The notes beneath the pieces were generated by a model that saw only the letters and a list, made by a program, of their open reading frames with translations, did no database searches and had not been told where the DNA came from. A stretch of DNA of 64,000 nt from Kibdelosporangium sp. MJ126-NF4 (GTDB lineage: Bacteria; Actinomycetota; Actinomycetes; Mycobacteriales; Pseudonocardiaceae): NCBI RefSeq assembly GCF_000826545.1, contig NZ_CDME01000003.1:124001-188000 (forward strand), read 5' to 3'. A program made the translations under genes and the position numbers. Shown piece after piece: positions 24,112-32,003 of the stretch (the stretch's first letter is position 1; each line of letters opens with the position of its first letter).

Positions 24112-24500
24112 CGACAGGCACGGTAGAGCTTCCCTGGAATGGGCAGCATTGGCCTGGCCGGACGCAAGACGGCCTACCCACTTTCAGTTTCCGCAACGCG
24201 CCTCCCGGCCTGGTGACCCGCCGTCAGCTTCGTGACCGGGGTTGGTGTCCCGACGGTCACGGCCCAGTCGCGCAGATTGTGTGGTGCCGGGGTCGCCGTT
24301 GGGCGGCGCTCTACCGGCTGGACCTGGCCAAGCCCAGCCCGGGAGCCACCACGGCCCAGCTGAGGGCGTTGTACCGCGCCAACGTGGCACTGCGCACCTG
24401 TCAGGGCCCGTGTGGCCAGACCTTGCCCTACCGACTGCCGCGTTCCACCGGGCGGCGGTGCTTCACCTGCGCACCCTCAACCGCGTCACTCGCGGCATGA
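24108..24500 (+). CDS. RRQRL-motif zinc-binding protein
   Basis: The 130-aa protein has the motif PPGLVTRRQLRDRGWCPDG, followed by Cys pairs CQGPCGQ and CFTC near the C-terminus, matching the RRQRL-motif zinc-binding family common in actinobacterial elements. WCRGRRWAALYRLDLAKPS is also typical. The function is unknown; the Cys set suggests a structural zinc and possible nucleic-acid binding. The start is coupled to the previous gene by ATGA. Confidence 0.8.
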   Translation: MTTGTVELPWNGQHWPGRTQDGLPTFSFRNAPPGLVTRRQLRDRGWCPDGHGPVAQIVWCRGRRWAALYRLDLAKPSPGATTAQLRALYRANVALRTCQGPCGQTLPYRLPRSTGRRCFTCAPSTASLAA

Positions 24501-24520
24501 ATCCAGAAAGGACACCCGTC

Positions 24521-24661
24521 ATGGGATGGACCGGCAAGCAGACCGACAACGGCGACGGCACCAAGCACGTTCAGGTCACCGACGAGAACGGTGACGTGAT
24601 CTTCGACGTGCCGGACGCGGACTCAGGCACCGTGTTCAACGGCCCAGTCGAGTGGGCCTGA
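24521..24661 (+). CDS. Small acidic protein, 46 aa
   Basis: AAAGGA 9 bases before the ATG supports MGWTGKQTDNGDGTKHVQVT as a real start. The rest (DENGDVIFDVPDADSGTVFNG) is acidic and beta-like. No family is recognised, though short proteins of this look sit beside RRQRL genes in other elements. It is followed by GC hairpin copy 3. Confidence 0.6.
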   Translation: MGWTGKQTDNGDGTKHVQVTDENGDVIFDVPDADSGTVFNGPVEWA

Positions 24662-24667
24662 CTGTGC

Positions 24668-24713
24668 CCCGGCCCGGCGGTCCAAACCGCGAAGAACGTC
24701 CCGCCGGGCCGGG
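24668..24713 (+). repeat. GC hairpin copy 3
   Basis: CCCGGCCCGGCGG pairs with CCGCCGGGCCGGG across a 20-base loop. It is the third copy of the element's GC hairpin and precedes the gene at 24754. Confidence 0.65.
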
Positions 24714-24753
24714 TCTCCCAACCAATCGTCAAGGACTGTCAGGAGAACCGCCG

Positions 24754-25104
24754 ATGGTAGACGCATCCCCTCCACGCTCCGGAATGAGCCTCAACGACGT
24801 ACAGACCCGCCTGGCGGAAACCACTGGGCGGTGGCTGGTCGACGAGGACGGCACGGTGTCGGTCCGGCTGATGGCCCTGGCCGAAGTCGTGCACGAGATC
24901 GGTGTGGACATCGCGATCGGGCTGGTCAACCGCGAAGTCGCGCACCACTACCAGGAACTGGCCGCGGCCATGCGGCGCGGCAGCCACGCTGACCGGCTGG
25001 TCAGCGTCGCGGAGGTACTGACCCGCTGGGCAGCTGCCTTGGAACGGCGCGCGAACGCGCTGCACATCGACGAAGACCACTCGACGGGAGGTGACCAGCG
25101 ATGA
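24754..25104 (+). CDS. Hypothetical helical protein, 116 aa
   Basis: CAGGAG sits about 9 bases before the ATG (MVDASPPRSGMSLND). The product is soluble and largely helical (ALAEVVHEIGVDIAIGLVNREVAHHYQELAAAMRRGSHADRLVSVAEVL...). No family is recognised. Its stop overlaps the next start (ATGA), so it is translated together with the SpdB-like gene. Confidence 0.65.
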   Translation: MVDASPPRSGMSLNDVQTRLAETTGRWLVDEDGTVSVRLMALAEVVHEIGVDIAIGLVNREVAHHYQELAAAMRRGSHADRLVSVAEVLTRWAAALERRANALHIDEDHSTGGDQR

Positions 25105-26198
25105 GCTGGCGTGAGGACATACGCGCGGATCGTGCTGCAGCTGCTGAGGAGCGCCGCAAGGACCAGGCTGCCCACGCTGAGGAGCAGCGCAAGAACCAGG
25201 CGGCCCAGGCCGGTCTGGCCCAGGCTGCCACGGAGCGCCGGAGGCAGCTCGCAGCCGCACGCCGGGCCGACATCGCCGCGTGGTTGCGCCGCAACCGGCT
25301 GGAGTTGCTGTTCGTTCCGGTGATCCTCGTGCCTGCCTTGCTGGCATGGCCTGCCATGGCCGCCTACGGGCGCGAGATCTTCGGTCCGCACGGCGTGCTG
25401 CTGCCCGCCTTCACCGAAGGCGCCATGTGGGCGTTCGCGGTCGCCGTCGGGGTGGCCCGACACCAGCAGCGCGCCACCTGGTCGTTGCAGCTGGGCGTCT
25501 GGGTGTGCGCGGTAGCGGCTGGCGGGATGAACTTCCTGCACGGCCTGGCCGTCGGCGGTCCCGTAGCCGGGACCGTCATGGCTGTGGTGTCGGTCGGTGG
25601 CGTGGTCGTGCACCAGCTGGCCACTGCCCGGCCCCGGGGCCCGCGTAAGACCCGGGCCGAGCGGCAAGCTGATCAGGTGGCGCGCACGGCAGGCCGCCGG
25701 ATCATCGCGGTGCGCCGTGCGGCGGTCCGCCAGGCGGTGGCCGACCTGGCGCAGGACGGCACAGCCACGTTGGTGTTCCGGCCCGGCAAGGTGACGTTGC
25801 GACGGACCTGGCGCGGTCGTTCCCGGTTGGTCGACGCGATCGTTCCCGGCCTGCCTCCCACGCCGCTTCCGGACGTGGATCCGACAGTGGAAATACTCGC
25901 GGACGAGGTCTCCGCGTACCTGGCCGGTCAGCCGTCCGGGAACGGCCGGAATGCCCCGGGAACAGCGGAAACGCAGGCCGCGGGGACGCCTGAGGAGCCG
26001 GTTTCACCGTCCATCGCTAAGCGTGTTCCCGGCCTGCTGGCGCGGGTCCGCAAGGCGATCACGGCAGGCAAGCTGACCGAGCAGCCCACCCGCACCGAGG
26101 TACAGAAGTTCCTGCGTTGCCGGGCTGAAGTAGCAGTGGCGGTCACCAACGCTCTGTACGCCGACGGGAACGGCACCGGCCTGGCGGGGGTGGCGTGA
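25101..26198 (+). CDS. DUF2637/SpdB-like membrane protein (conjugal spread)
   Basis: The 365-aa protein has three parts. A highly charged N-terminal coiled coil (EERRKDQAAHAEEQRKNQAAQ) comes first. About four membrane segments follow (residues 70-175, including ELLFVPVILVPALLAWPAMAAYG). The cytoplasmic C-terminal domain contains TRTEVQKFLRCRAEVAVAVTNAL, an HTH-like end also seen in SpdB/TraSB-type proteins. Such proteins help spread the element between mycelial compartments after TraB transfer (family knowledge). It lies in the coupled run just upstream of the translocase gene. Confidence 0.82.
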   Translation: MSWREDIRADRAAAAEERRKDQAAHAEEQRKNQAAQAGLAQAATERRRQLAAARRADIAAWLRRNRLELLFVPVILVPALLAWPAMAAYGREIFGPHGVLLPAFTEGAMWAFAVAVGVARHQQRATWSLQLGVWVCAVAAGGMNFLHGLAVGGPVAGTVMAVVSVGGVVVHQLATARPRGPRKTRAERQADQVARTAGRRIIAVRRAAVRQAVADLAQDGTATLVFRPGKVTLRRTWRGRSRLVDAIVPGLPPTPLPDVDPTVEILADEVSAYLAGQPSGNGRNAPGTAETQAAGTPEEPVSPSIAKRVPGLLARVRKAITAGKLTEQPTRTEVQKFLRCRAEVAVAVTNALYADGNGTGLAGVA

Positions 26199-26398
26199 TG
26201 TCCGCCGCTGACGTACTGCGCCAGTTCGGCACCGTGGCGCTGCTGCGCTTCCTGGTCGTGCTGCTGCTGTTTCTGGCCTTGCACCTGACCCGCCTGCCGC
26301 TGGTGGTCCTGGCGCGGGTGCTGGAAATCGGAATGCACCTGATGGATCGGGCGCTGGTCACTGGCCTGTCGCCCCGACCAAGGAGGGACAAGGACTAG
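26198..26398 (+). CDS. Small membrane protein, 66 aa
   Basis: One long hydrophobic helix pair is visible (VALLRFLVVLLLFLALHL, then LPLVVLARVLEIGMHLM), with a basic tail RPRRDKD. The start is coupled to the DUF2637 gene stop (TGATG). It is probably a spread-region membrane peptide; no named family. Confidence 0.65.
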   Translation: MSAADVLRQFGTVALLRFLVVLLLFLALHLTRLPLVVLARVLEIGMHLMDRALVTGLSPRPRRDKD

Positions 26399-26400
26399 CC

Positions 26401-26766
26401 ATGACCGAGCAGTTTCCCAACCCGTTCGGGCCGGACGCCCAGCACAATCAGCCCGCCTGGTTGGAGCTGCCGGACAGTCCAGCCCCGCAACCCGAGTCAA
26501 CCGCCTGCCCGGCTACGGCCGGGCAGGTCGGCACCTGGCTGGCGTGGCACTCGCTGGAAATTGCCAGCGTCGTGATCCCGCTCGCCCTGTCCGTGACGGT
26601 CAGCGCCTGGTTCCTCGCCCTAGCCGCCCTGTGCGGCACGGCCTGGGCCGCAAACGAACTGAGGGTGGCGCGGCGCACCCGCGTGATCCAACCGGGTGCG
26701 CCCCGGGCGCTGCTGCCCAGCGACGACACCACACCGACCAAGGAAGGCCGAGACGATGACGACTGA
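26401..26766 (+). CDS. Membrane protein, 121 aa, upstream of traB
   Basis: The Pro-rich cytoplasmic N-terminus (MTEQFPNPFGPDAQHNQP) is followed by two hydrophobic segments (about residues 45-85) and a charged tail ending GRDDDD. It starts 3 bp after the previous stop and ends 11 bp inside the traB coding start. Position and topology suggest a partner of the translocase; no family is recognised. Confidence 0.65.
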   Translation: MTEQFPNPFGPDAQHNQPAWLELPDSPAPQPESTACPATAGQVGTWLAWHSLEIASVVIPLALSVTVSAWFLALAALCGTAWAANELRVARRTRVIQPGAPRALLPSDDTTPTKEGRDDDD

Positions 26767-29002
26767 CCACACCACATCGGCCCCGGAAACCGGTGGTTCC
26801 GGTGAACTCGCCGAAGTGCACTACCTACCCACTGTCCCTAGCGACGAGTCACAACCGGCCGGGGCAGTCGTCGACGCTGAGCTCATCACCGAGGCGGAGT
26901 ACCAGCTACGGACCAGCCAGAAGGCCCAGGCGATGGCCCGATACGAGGGTTACCGCCGTGACATCACCACGGTCGCGCGCGTGGTTCGTGCGGTGGTGAC
27001 TCACCCGTTGGCGATCCGCGCCTACCACGCGACCAAACGGACGGCCAAGACGACGTGGGAAGGCACGAAGTCAGGTGGGAGGCGTGCCTGGTCGGGAATG
27101 ACCCACGGCCATGTGCGAGAGCAGATCCGCCGGGCCCGCACTGCGGGCAAGCCGGAGGAAGTGGCGGAATGGACCGACCGGCTACGGGCCTTGCGCAAGG
27201 AACGCCGTGAAGGACTGCAGGCGTTGCCACGCACGATATGGAGCGTGGTCAAGGCCGTCATGGTCGCGCTGTTCGTGCTGTCCGGAATCCTGCTGGTGAC
27301 CGGGGCGTGGATGCAGTTCTCCCCGGGTGGGGCTGACTTCATGTCCATGGTGGACACAGTGGTGTCCGTGGTCGAAACCATGGCCGATGTCGCGGGAATC
27401 GTGTGGATACCCGCGCTGATCGGTCTGGGGCTGACCGGGCTGGTCGCGGCCTACCGTGAGGGCGCCCGCCGGGATTCCGGCGGCTGGCTGCGGGCGGACA
27501 AGGACGCTGGACGGGACGGTGGCGTGCTGGTCACGGCTGATGGGATCGTGCAGGCGTTGCGGCACTTGAACATCCCGAAGTTGAACCAGGCGTTCAAAGA
27601 GGACTGGAAGCCGCGATTCGAACTCACACCGACCCGTGAGGGCGCGGGCGAGTTCAAAGGTTTCCGCGCCATCTTCGACCTGCCGGACGGTGTCACGCCG
27701 GACATGGTGATCGACAAAGTCGACGTCCTGGCGGCCAACCTGCACCGGATCGCGATGGAGGTCTGGCCCAGCGACTACGGCAAGCAGAAGGGCGGCAAGG
27801 CCCGCTACGTCAACCTGTACGTCGCCGACGCGGGCATCATGAACAAGCCCACGCCGGAATACCCGCTGATGCACGCCGGAACGGCGGACGTGTTCGCCGG
27901 GGTCCCCATCGGCATCACCCAGCGCGGTGACGTCGTGCTGTGGCCGATCAACGCGTCGAACTTCGTGTTCGGCGGACGGCCCGGCCAGGGCAAGTCCAAC
28001 GCCATGCGGGTCGTGTTCGCCGGGGCCGCGCTCGATCCGCTGGCAGAGCTGAGGATGCACGTATTCGCCGGGAACGGCGACTTCGACAGCTACGAACGTC
28101 GGTTCTCCCGATACCACAAGGGCGCCAGCCCGGAACACGCCGAACTGGCCACCACGCACCTGCGCGAGTTGCTCGCAGAAGTCGAACGCCGCGAAGCACG
28201 CTTGGCCGAGCTGGGCGCGAAGAAGCTGACCCGCGCCATCGCCGAGCAGCACCCGGACATGCGGCCGATCCTGGTCGGGTTCTCCGAGTGCCACGAGCTG
28301 TTCGGCGACCCGACGTGTGGCGAGGAAGCGGCCGACCTGGCGGTGCGCGTGGTCAAGCGTGGCCGCAAGACCGGTGTGAGCCTCGGGTTTGACACCCAGT
28401 CGTCTCGGGCGAACGCCATCCCGTCCCAGCTGGTGGAGAACATGGGCACCAACGGGTGCTTCTCGGTCAAGACCTGGCGCAACAACGATGGTTTCCTGGG
28501 TGATGGCAGCTTCGCCGCTGGTATCCGTGCCACGGAGCTTCGGTTCAATGTGGACCGGGGAACCATGCTCGCTACCGGTGTCAGCGAAGAACTGTTCGAG
28601 ATTCTGCGCACGTTCTACATCGAGGTCAACGACGACACCGGATGGGACGCGGCGGCCGACATCATCGAGCGCGCCATGACCCAGTTGGCACCCGGCACCG
28701 TGGTGTCCGTCGAGCTGCCGTTGCCCCAGATCCAGACCAGCAGGAACCTGTTGGCTGATCTCGACGAGGTACTCGACACCAACCCGGTACCGGCCGGAGA
28801 GGTCATCGGCGCACTGCGCACGCTTGCGCCAACCTGGCGCCCGTACAAGGACCTGACCGTGCCCAAACTCGTCGCGCTGCTGGGCGGCCTGGGCATCAAG
28901 GTCCCGTCCACGAAGAACAAGTTTCCCCTCGATCCGGCTACTGTCCGCGACAAGCTTGCGGGGCAAGCCGCGGCTGATGGCGACGGCGACACCGACGAGT
29001 GA
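26756..29002 (+). CDS. traB: FtsK/SpoIIIE-type conjugative DNA translocase (TraB/TraSA)
   Basis: This is the single transfer protein of the element: a membrane-anchored hexameric motor moving double-stranded DNA between hyphae. Two membrane segments lie at about residues 160-240 (SVVKAVMVALFVLSGILLV and IVWIPALIGLGLTGLVAAY). Walker A is GGRPGQGKSN near 405, in the FVFGG context typical of the family. The Walker B-like region is ILVGFSECHELFGD near 504, and RVVKRGRKTGVSLGF is a sensor region. The length of 748 aa is long for the family because of the N-terminal extension. The start is ATG 26756 after AAGGAAGG. Candidate transfer-locus repeats lie directly downstream. Confidence 0.92.
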   Translation: MTTDHTTSAPETGGSGELAEVHYLPTVPSDESQPAGAVVDAELITEAEYQLRTSQKAQAMARYEGYRRDITTVARVVRAVVTHPLAIRAYHATKRTAKTTWEGTKSGGRRAWSGMTHGHVREQIRRARTAGKPEEVAEWTDRLRALRKERREGLQALPRTIWSVVKAVMVALFVLSGILLVTGAWMQFSPGGADFMSMVDTVVSVVETMADVAGIVWIPALIGLGLTGLVAAYREGARRDSGGWLRADKDAGRDGGVLVTADGIVQALRHLNIPKLNQAFKEDWKPRFELTPTREGAGEFKGFRAIFDLPDGVTPDMVIDKVDVLAANLHRIAMEVWPSDYGKQKGGKARYVNLYVADAGIMNKPTPEYPLMHAGTADVFAGVPIGITQRGDVVLWPINASNFVFGGRPGQGKSNAMRVVFAGAALDPLAELRMHVFAGNGDFDSYERRFSRYHKGASPEHAELATTHLRELLAEVERREARLAELGAKKLTRAIAEQHPDMRPILVGFSECHELFGDPTCGEEAADLAVRVVKRGRKTGVSLGFDTQSSRANAIPSQLVENMGTNGCFSVKTWRNNDGFLGDGSFAAGIRATELRFNVDRGTMLATGVSEELFEILRTFYIEVNDDTGWDAAADIIERAMTQLAPGTVVSVELPLPQIQTSRNLLADLDEVLDTNPVPAGEVIGALRTLAPTWRPYKDLTVPKLVALLGGLGIKVPSTKNKFPLDPATVRDKLAGQAAADGDGDTDE

Positions 29003-29180
29003 GTTAGCGCCCCAGCAGTTGCCTGCCACACCGCCGCGACGGCTGTAGATCACCGTACGGCACCCAGGAGTAACCCGCTAACTCGCTAACTTCCAGCAGG
29101 TCAAGTCCTTACTGCGCGGCCTGACCTGTCGAGTTAGAAATCTAACCCGAAGTCTGGGACCTCACCCTCAACCTAACCCG
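29000..29180. repeat. CTAAC(C/T)CG repeat cluster after traB, candidate clt/oriT
   Basis: Copies of CTAACTCG or CTAACCCG lie at 29078-29085, 29130-29137 (inverted), 29142-29149 and 29173-29180. GTAACCCG is at 29070-29077, a half copy at 29086, and a near copy TGAGTTAG at 29000-29007. The pair 29130-29149 forms a small inverted repeat around GAAAT-like bases. Conjugative Streptomyces plasmids carry 8-bp TraB recognition repeats near traB; this cluster fits that role (inference). Confidence 0.6.
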
Positions 29181-29189
29181 AAAGGCACG

Positions 29190-29223
29190 ACCAGGCGGGC
29201 GCCATCAGCGGCACCCGCCTGGT
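29190..29223 (+). terminator. Hairpin between the repeat cluster and the next gene
   Basis: ACCAGGCGGG pairs with CCCGCCTGGT, with an inner GCC/GGC pairing. No strong T-run follows. It is likely the end of the tra transcript or part of the transfer locus structure. Confidence 0.5.
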
Positions 29224-29275
29224 TCCGCATGCCCACAGTCGACTACCGCGTGTAGTCGCGACGCTCGGAGAGTCC

Positions 29276-29512
29276 GTGATCGTGTTGCTTCTGCTCGGCC
29301 TCGTTCTGCTGCTCGGATACCTGGCTTCCTGCCTCGTGTTCACCCACCGCGCGTGCCGCGCCTGCAAGGGCGCAGGGAGGTTCACCGGCGGACTGCTGGG
29401 CGGCGTACGGCCCTGCCCGCGCTGCAACGGCCGGGGAATCGAATGCCGCGCGGGAAGCCGCGCCATCAACGCCATGCGCCGCAACCGGCGTGACCGCCGT
29501 AACCGCTACTGA
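29276..29512 (+). CDS. Small membrane protein with DnaJ-type zinc motifs, 78 aa
   Basis: An N-terminal membrane segment (IVLLLLGLVLLLGYLASCLVF) precedes two CxxCxGxG-like units: CRACKGAGRF and CPRCNGRGIEC. This is the zinc-finger repeat seen in DnaJ and in small element-borne proteins. The tail is strongly basic (RRNRRDRRNRY). The GTG start at 29276 follows CGGAGAG. It stands between the candidate transfer locus and the replication genes; function unknown. Confidence 0.7.
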   Translation: MIVLLLLGLVLLLGYLASCLVFTHRACRACKGAGRFTGGLLGGVRPCPRCNGRGIECRAGSRAINAMRRNRRDRRNRY

Positions 29513-29527
29513 CCAAAGGAGGCTGCT

Positions 29528-30481
29528 GTGAGCGCCATCCGTGACCGACTGCTAGCAGCCGCACTGCGAGCTGCCGAACGAGGCTGGCACGTCTTCCCCC
29601 TCCGGCCCCACACCAAGAAACCAGCCCTGCACGGCGAGAAGTCCTGTGACCACACAGGGGCCTGCCGAGACGGGCACCAAGGGTGGGAGCAGCGCGCGAC
29701 CATTGACCCGGACCGGATCCGCCGGGCCTGGTCGACCGGGCCGTACAACGTCGGCATCGCCACCGGCCCCAGCGGGCTGGTTGTGGTGGACCTCGACTTG
29801 CCGAAGTCGCCCGCCGACGTGCCGCCGGAGCGATGGCAGCTGGAAGGCATCCAAGACGGTCACGACGTGTTCACCGCCGTCTGTCAGGACCACGGCCAGG
29901 CCGTGCCCTGGGACACCTACAGCACGAGGTCAGCGCGCGGAGGCAGTCACCTTTACTTCACCGCCCCGGATGATGTCCGGCTGTCCATCACCGAGGGCGA
30001 CACGAACGGCCTGGGCTGGAAAGTCGACACCCGCGCGCACGGCGGCTACGTCGTCGCAGCCGGATCGGTCACGCCGGACGGCCCGTACCTCCTGGTCGAC
30101 GACCAGGTGCCCGCGGCTGCCCCGGCCTGGCTGGTCGAGCTGCTCAAGCCCCGACCCCGGCCCGCGCCGGTCGTGGTCCCGGTCAGCACGCGACGGCTGC
30201 CCGGCTACGTCCGGGCAGCGATCGAGAGCGAGAGCCGCCGTGTGGCCGACGCGCGGTCCGGCGGGCACACGGCCGTGCTGTTCGCGTCCTCGATCGCGCT
30301 AGGACAGCTCGTCGGCGCCCGGCTGCTGCCGCACGCCACCGCGCACGCGGCCCTGAGCAACGCGGCCCGGCACATGATCCTCGGAGACTGCGACTGCAGT
30401 CCGTCCGAAGTGGACCGGACGATCAGCAACGGCCTTGAGGCTGGCGCGAAGCGGCCCCGGCGGATGCGGGGTGCGGCGTGA
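29528..30481 (+). CDS. Bifunctional DNA primase/polymerase (Prim-Pol) replication protein
   Basis: The 317-aa N-terminal Prim-Pol domain protein carries RGWHVFPLRPHTKKP (family start), the metal-binding VVVDLDLPKS near residue 89, ARGGSHLYFTAP near 138 and GWKVDTRAHGGYVVAAGS. These match the archaeo-eukaryotic primase fold used by RepAM-type AICEs. The C-terminal roughly 100 residues are helical. The GTG start has a strong AAGGAGG. It is coupled to the DUF3987-type gene by a GTGA overlap, so the pair probably replicates the excised element. Confidence 0.88.
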   Translation: MSAIRDRLLAAALRAAERGWHVFPLRPHTKKPALHGEKSCDHTGACRDGHQGWEQRATIDPDRIRRAWSTGPYNVGIATGPSGLVVVDLDLPKSPADVPPERWQLEGIQDGHDVFTAVCQDHGQAVPWDTYSTRSARGGSHLYFTAPDDVRLSITEGDTNGLGWKVDTRAHGGYVVAAGSVTPDGPYLLVDDQVPAAAPAWLVELLKPRPRPAPVVVPVSTRRLPGYVRAAIESESRRVADARSGGHTAVLFASSIALGQLVGARLLPHATAHAALSNAARHMILGDCDCSPSEVDRTISNGLEAGAKRPRRMRGAA

Positions 30482-31803
30482 GCAGCGCACTGCACGCCGT
30501 GCCCGACATGCACCCGGACACGCACGAGGACACCGACGATGTCACCGCTCCCGTTCACGGCCTGCCCAGGCTGCACACAGCAGCCCTGCACGGGCCAGTC
30601 GGTAAAGCCGTCCGGCGGATCCACCCCACAACCGAGGCACACCCAGCCGGTGTCCTCGTCCAGACCCTGGCCATGCTGGGCGCGATGGTCGGCGACGGCC
30701 CGCACGTCATGATCGGTGGCAGCCAACACCCGGCCCGGATCTGGCCGCTGATCATCGGACCGACCGGCGTAGGCCGCAAGGGCGAGTCACTCGCCCAGGC
30801 CAAGAAGTTCGTAAGTTCGTTTAATTCGTTTAGTTCGTACTTCGTAGAGCACTGCCTGGCGTCCGGCCTGGCCTCCGGTGAAGGCGTGGTGGCGCACTTC
30901 GCCGACCGGACCAACCCGGAAGACACCCAGGACCGGCGGCTCGTGGTCACGGAAAAGGAGTTCGCCCGGACGCTCACGGCCAGCAAACGGGAGTCATCCA
31001 CACTCGGCCCGCTGCTGCGCACCTTGTGGGAAGAGGACTCCGCGCAAGTCATGACCCGCACGGACCCGCTGAAGGCCAGCGGCGTGCACCTGGTCGTGAT
31101 CGGGCACATCACCGCGCGAGAACTCCGGATGAAGCTGTCCGGGGCCGACGTGTCCGGCGGAACCGCGAACAGGTTCCTGCCCATCGCCGTCCGGCAATGG
31201 CAGCTGCTGGACGACGAGACACAGGAACCCGACCTCGCCGGGATCGCGGCCGAGCTCGAACCGCGCCTTCACCGGGCGCACGTCGCGGCACCGGCCCGGT
31301 ACCGGCGGACCGAAGCGGCTGGGGCGTACTGGAAACAGGTCTATCGCGTCCTGTGTGACAGCGAAGTAGACGGCCCACTCGGCGAAGTCCTCGCACGAGC
31401 ACCGGCGTACGTCCTCCGTCTGGCGCTGCTCTATGCGCTGATCGATGGTGCGACCGCGATTCACCCGGAACACATCCGGGCCGGACTCGCCATCGTGAAG
31501 TACGCGGCCGATACGGCCAAGGACGTATTCGGTGATCTCAGCGGAGACAGTGATTTGGACAAGCTGTCGGCCGGGATCCGTCGAGCAGGCCCCAAGGGCA
31601 TGACCCAAACCGAAGTCAGCGCACTGTTCGGCAGGAATCGCAGCACCGAGCAAATCAACACCCTCATCGCTCAACTCACCGAACAAGGCGCGGCCCACAT
31701 GCGCATCCACAAACCCGCACGTGGACGCCCAACCAACGTGCTCGTCTGGAACGAGCAACACCACAACGACCCGATAACCGATCTCCTCACCATGGGGGCC
31801 TAA
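30478..31803 (+). CDS. DUF3987-type replication ATPase/helicase-like protein
   Basis: The P-loop protein of 441 aa has GPTGVGRKGES near residue 94, which differs from the strict Walker A by RKG in place of GK(S/T). It also has RRLVVTEKEFARTL and VVIGHITARELRMKLSG (Walker B/sensor-like) and NRFLPIAVR. A C-terminal wHTH region (TQTEVSALFGRNRSTEQINTLIAQL) could bind the origin. These are features of the DUF3987 proteins that accompany Prim-Pol in elements. An AT-rich TTCGT-repeat block lies inside the gene and encodes the odd run FVSSFNSFSSYFV. The start is coupled to the Prim-Pol stop. Confidence 0.82.
   Translation: MSSALHAVPDMHPDTHEDTDDVTAPVHGLPRLHTAALHGPVGKAVRRIHPTTEAHPAGVLVQTLAMLGAMVGDGPHVMIGGSQHPARIWPLIIGPTGVGRKGESLAQAKKFVSSFNSFSSYFVEHCLASGLASGEGVVAHFADRTNPEDTQDRRLVVTEKEFARTLTASKRESSTLGPLLRTLWEEDSAQVMTRTDPLKASGVHLVVIGHITARELRMKLSGADVSGGTANRFLPIAVRQWQLLDDETQEPDLAGIAAELEPRLHRAHVAAPARYRRTEAAGAYWKQVYRVLCDSEVDGPLGEVLARAPAYVLRLALLYALIDGATAIHPEHIRAGLAIVKYAADTAKDVFGDLSGDSDLDKLSAGIRRAGPKGMTQTEVSALFGRNRSTEQINTLIAQLTEQGAAHMRIHKPARGRPTNVLVWNEQHHNDPITDLLTMGA
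30805..30846. repeat. AT-rich TTCGT-repeat block B, inside the ATPase gene
   Basis: It contains AAGTTCGT, AAGTTCGTTTAATTCG and TTTAGTTCGTACTTCG, six TTCGT units in about 42 bp. It matches block A (19055-19090) in inverted orientation: AGTTCGTTTA(A/T)TTCGT is nearly identical in both. The AT-richness and Ser/Phe coding run are foreign to the surrounding gene, so the DNA itself is probably functional, for example as an origin. Confidence 0.6.
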
Positions 31804-32003
31804 TGGACATCAACGACGAGCGGCTTACCGTCGCCGAATTTTGCGCCGAATGGAAGGTGGCGCGGTCCACGTTCTACCGGTGGCTTGCCGTTGGTGAAGC
31901 CCCGGACGTGATCAAGTTGCCGAACGGCAAGCTGCGCATTGCTCGGAGCGCGGTCGCTGTGTGGGAAAACGCTAGGCGGCTTATGCGTGTGGAGGTTGCA
32001 TGA
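31803..32003 (+). CDS. xis: Excisionase (Xis), MerR-like helix-turn-helix
   Basis: The 66-aa protein shows the excisionase/DNA-binding fold: RLTVAEFCAEWKVARSTFYRWLAVGEAPDVIKLPNGKLRIARSAVAVW. The recognition helix is STFYRW and the wing LPNGKLRI. It starts in the TAATG overlap with the ATPase stop and ends in overlap with the integrase start, so all three are coupled. It would direct the integrase to excise the element. Confidence 0.9.
   Translation: MDINDERLTVAEFCAEWKVARSTFYRWLAVGEAPDVIKLPNGKLRIARSAVAVWENARRLMRVEVA

Noticed and set aside
22821..24713. CRISPR array
   Set aside because: Three similar hairpins occur at irregular distance with genes between them, not a regular repeat-spacer array.
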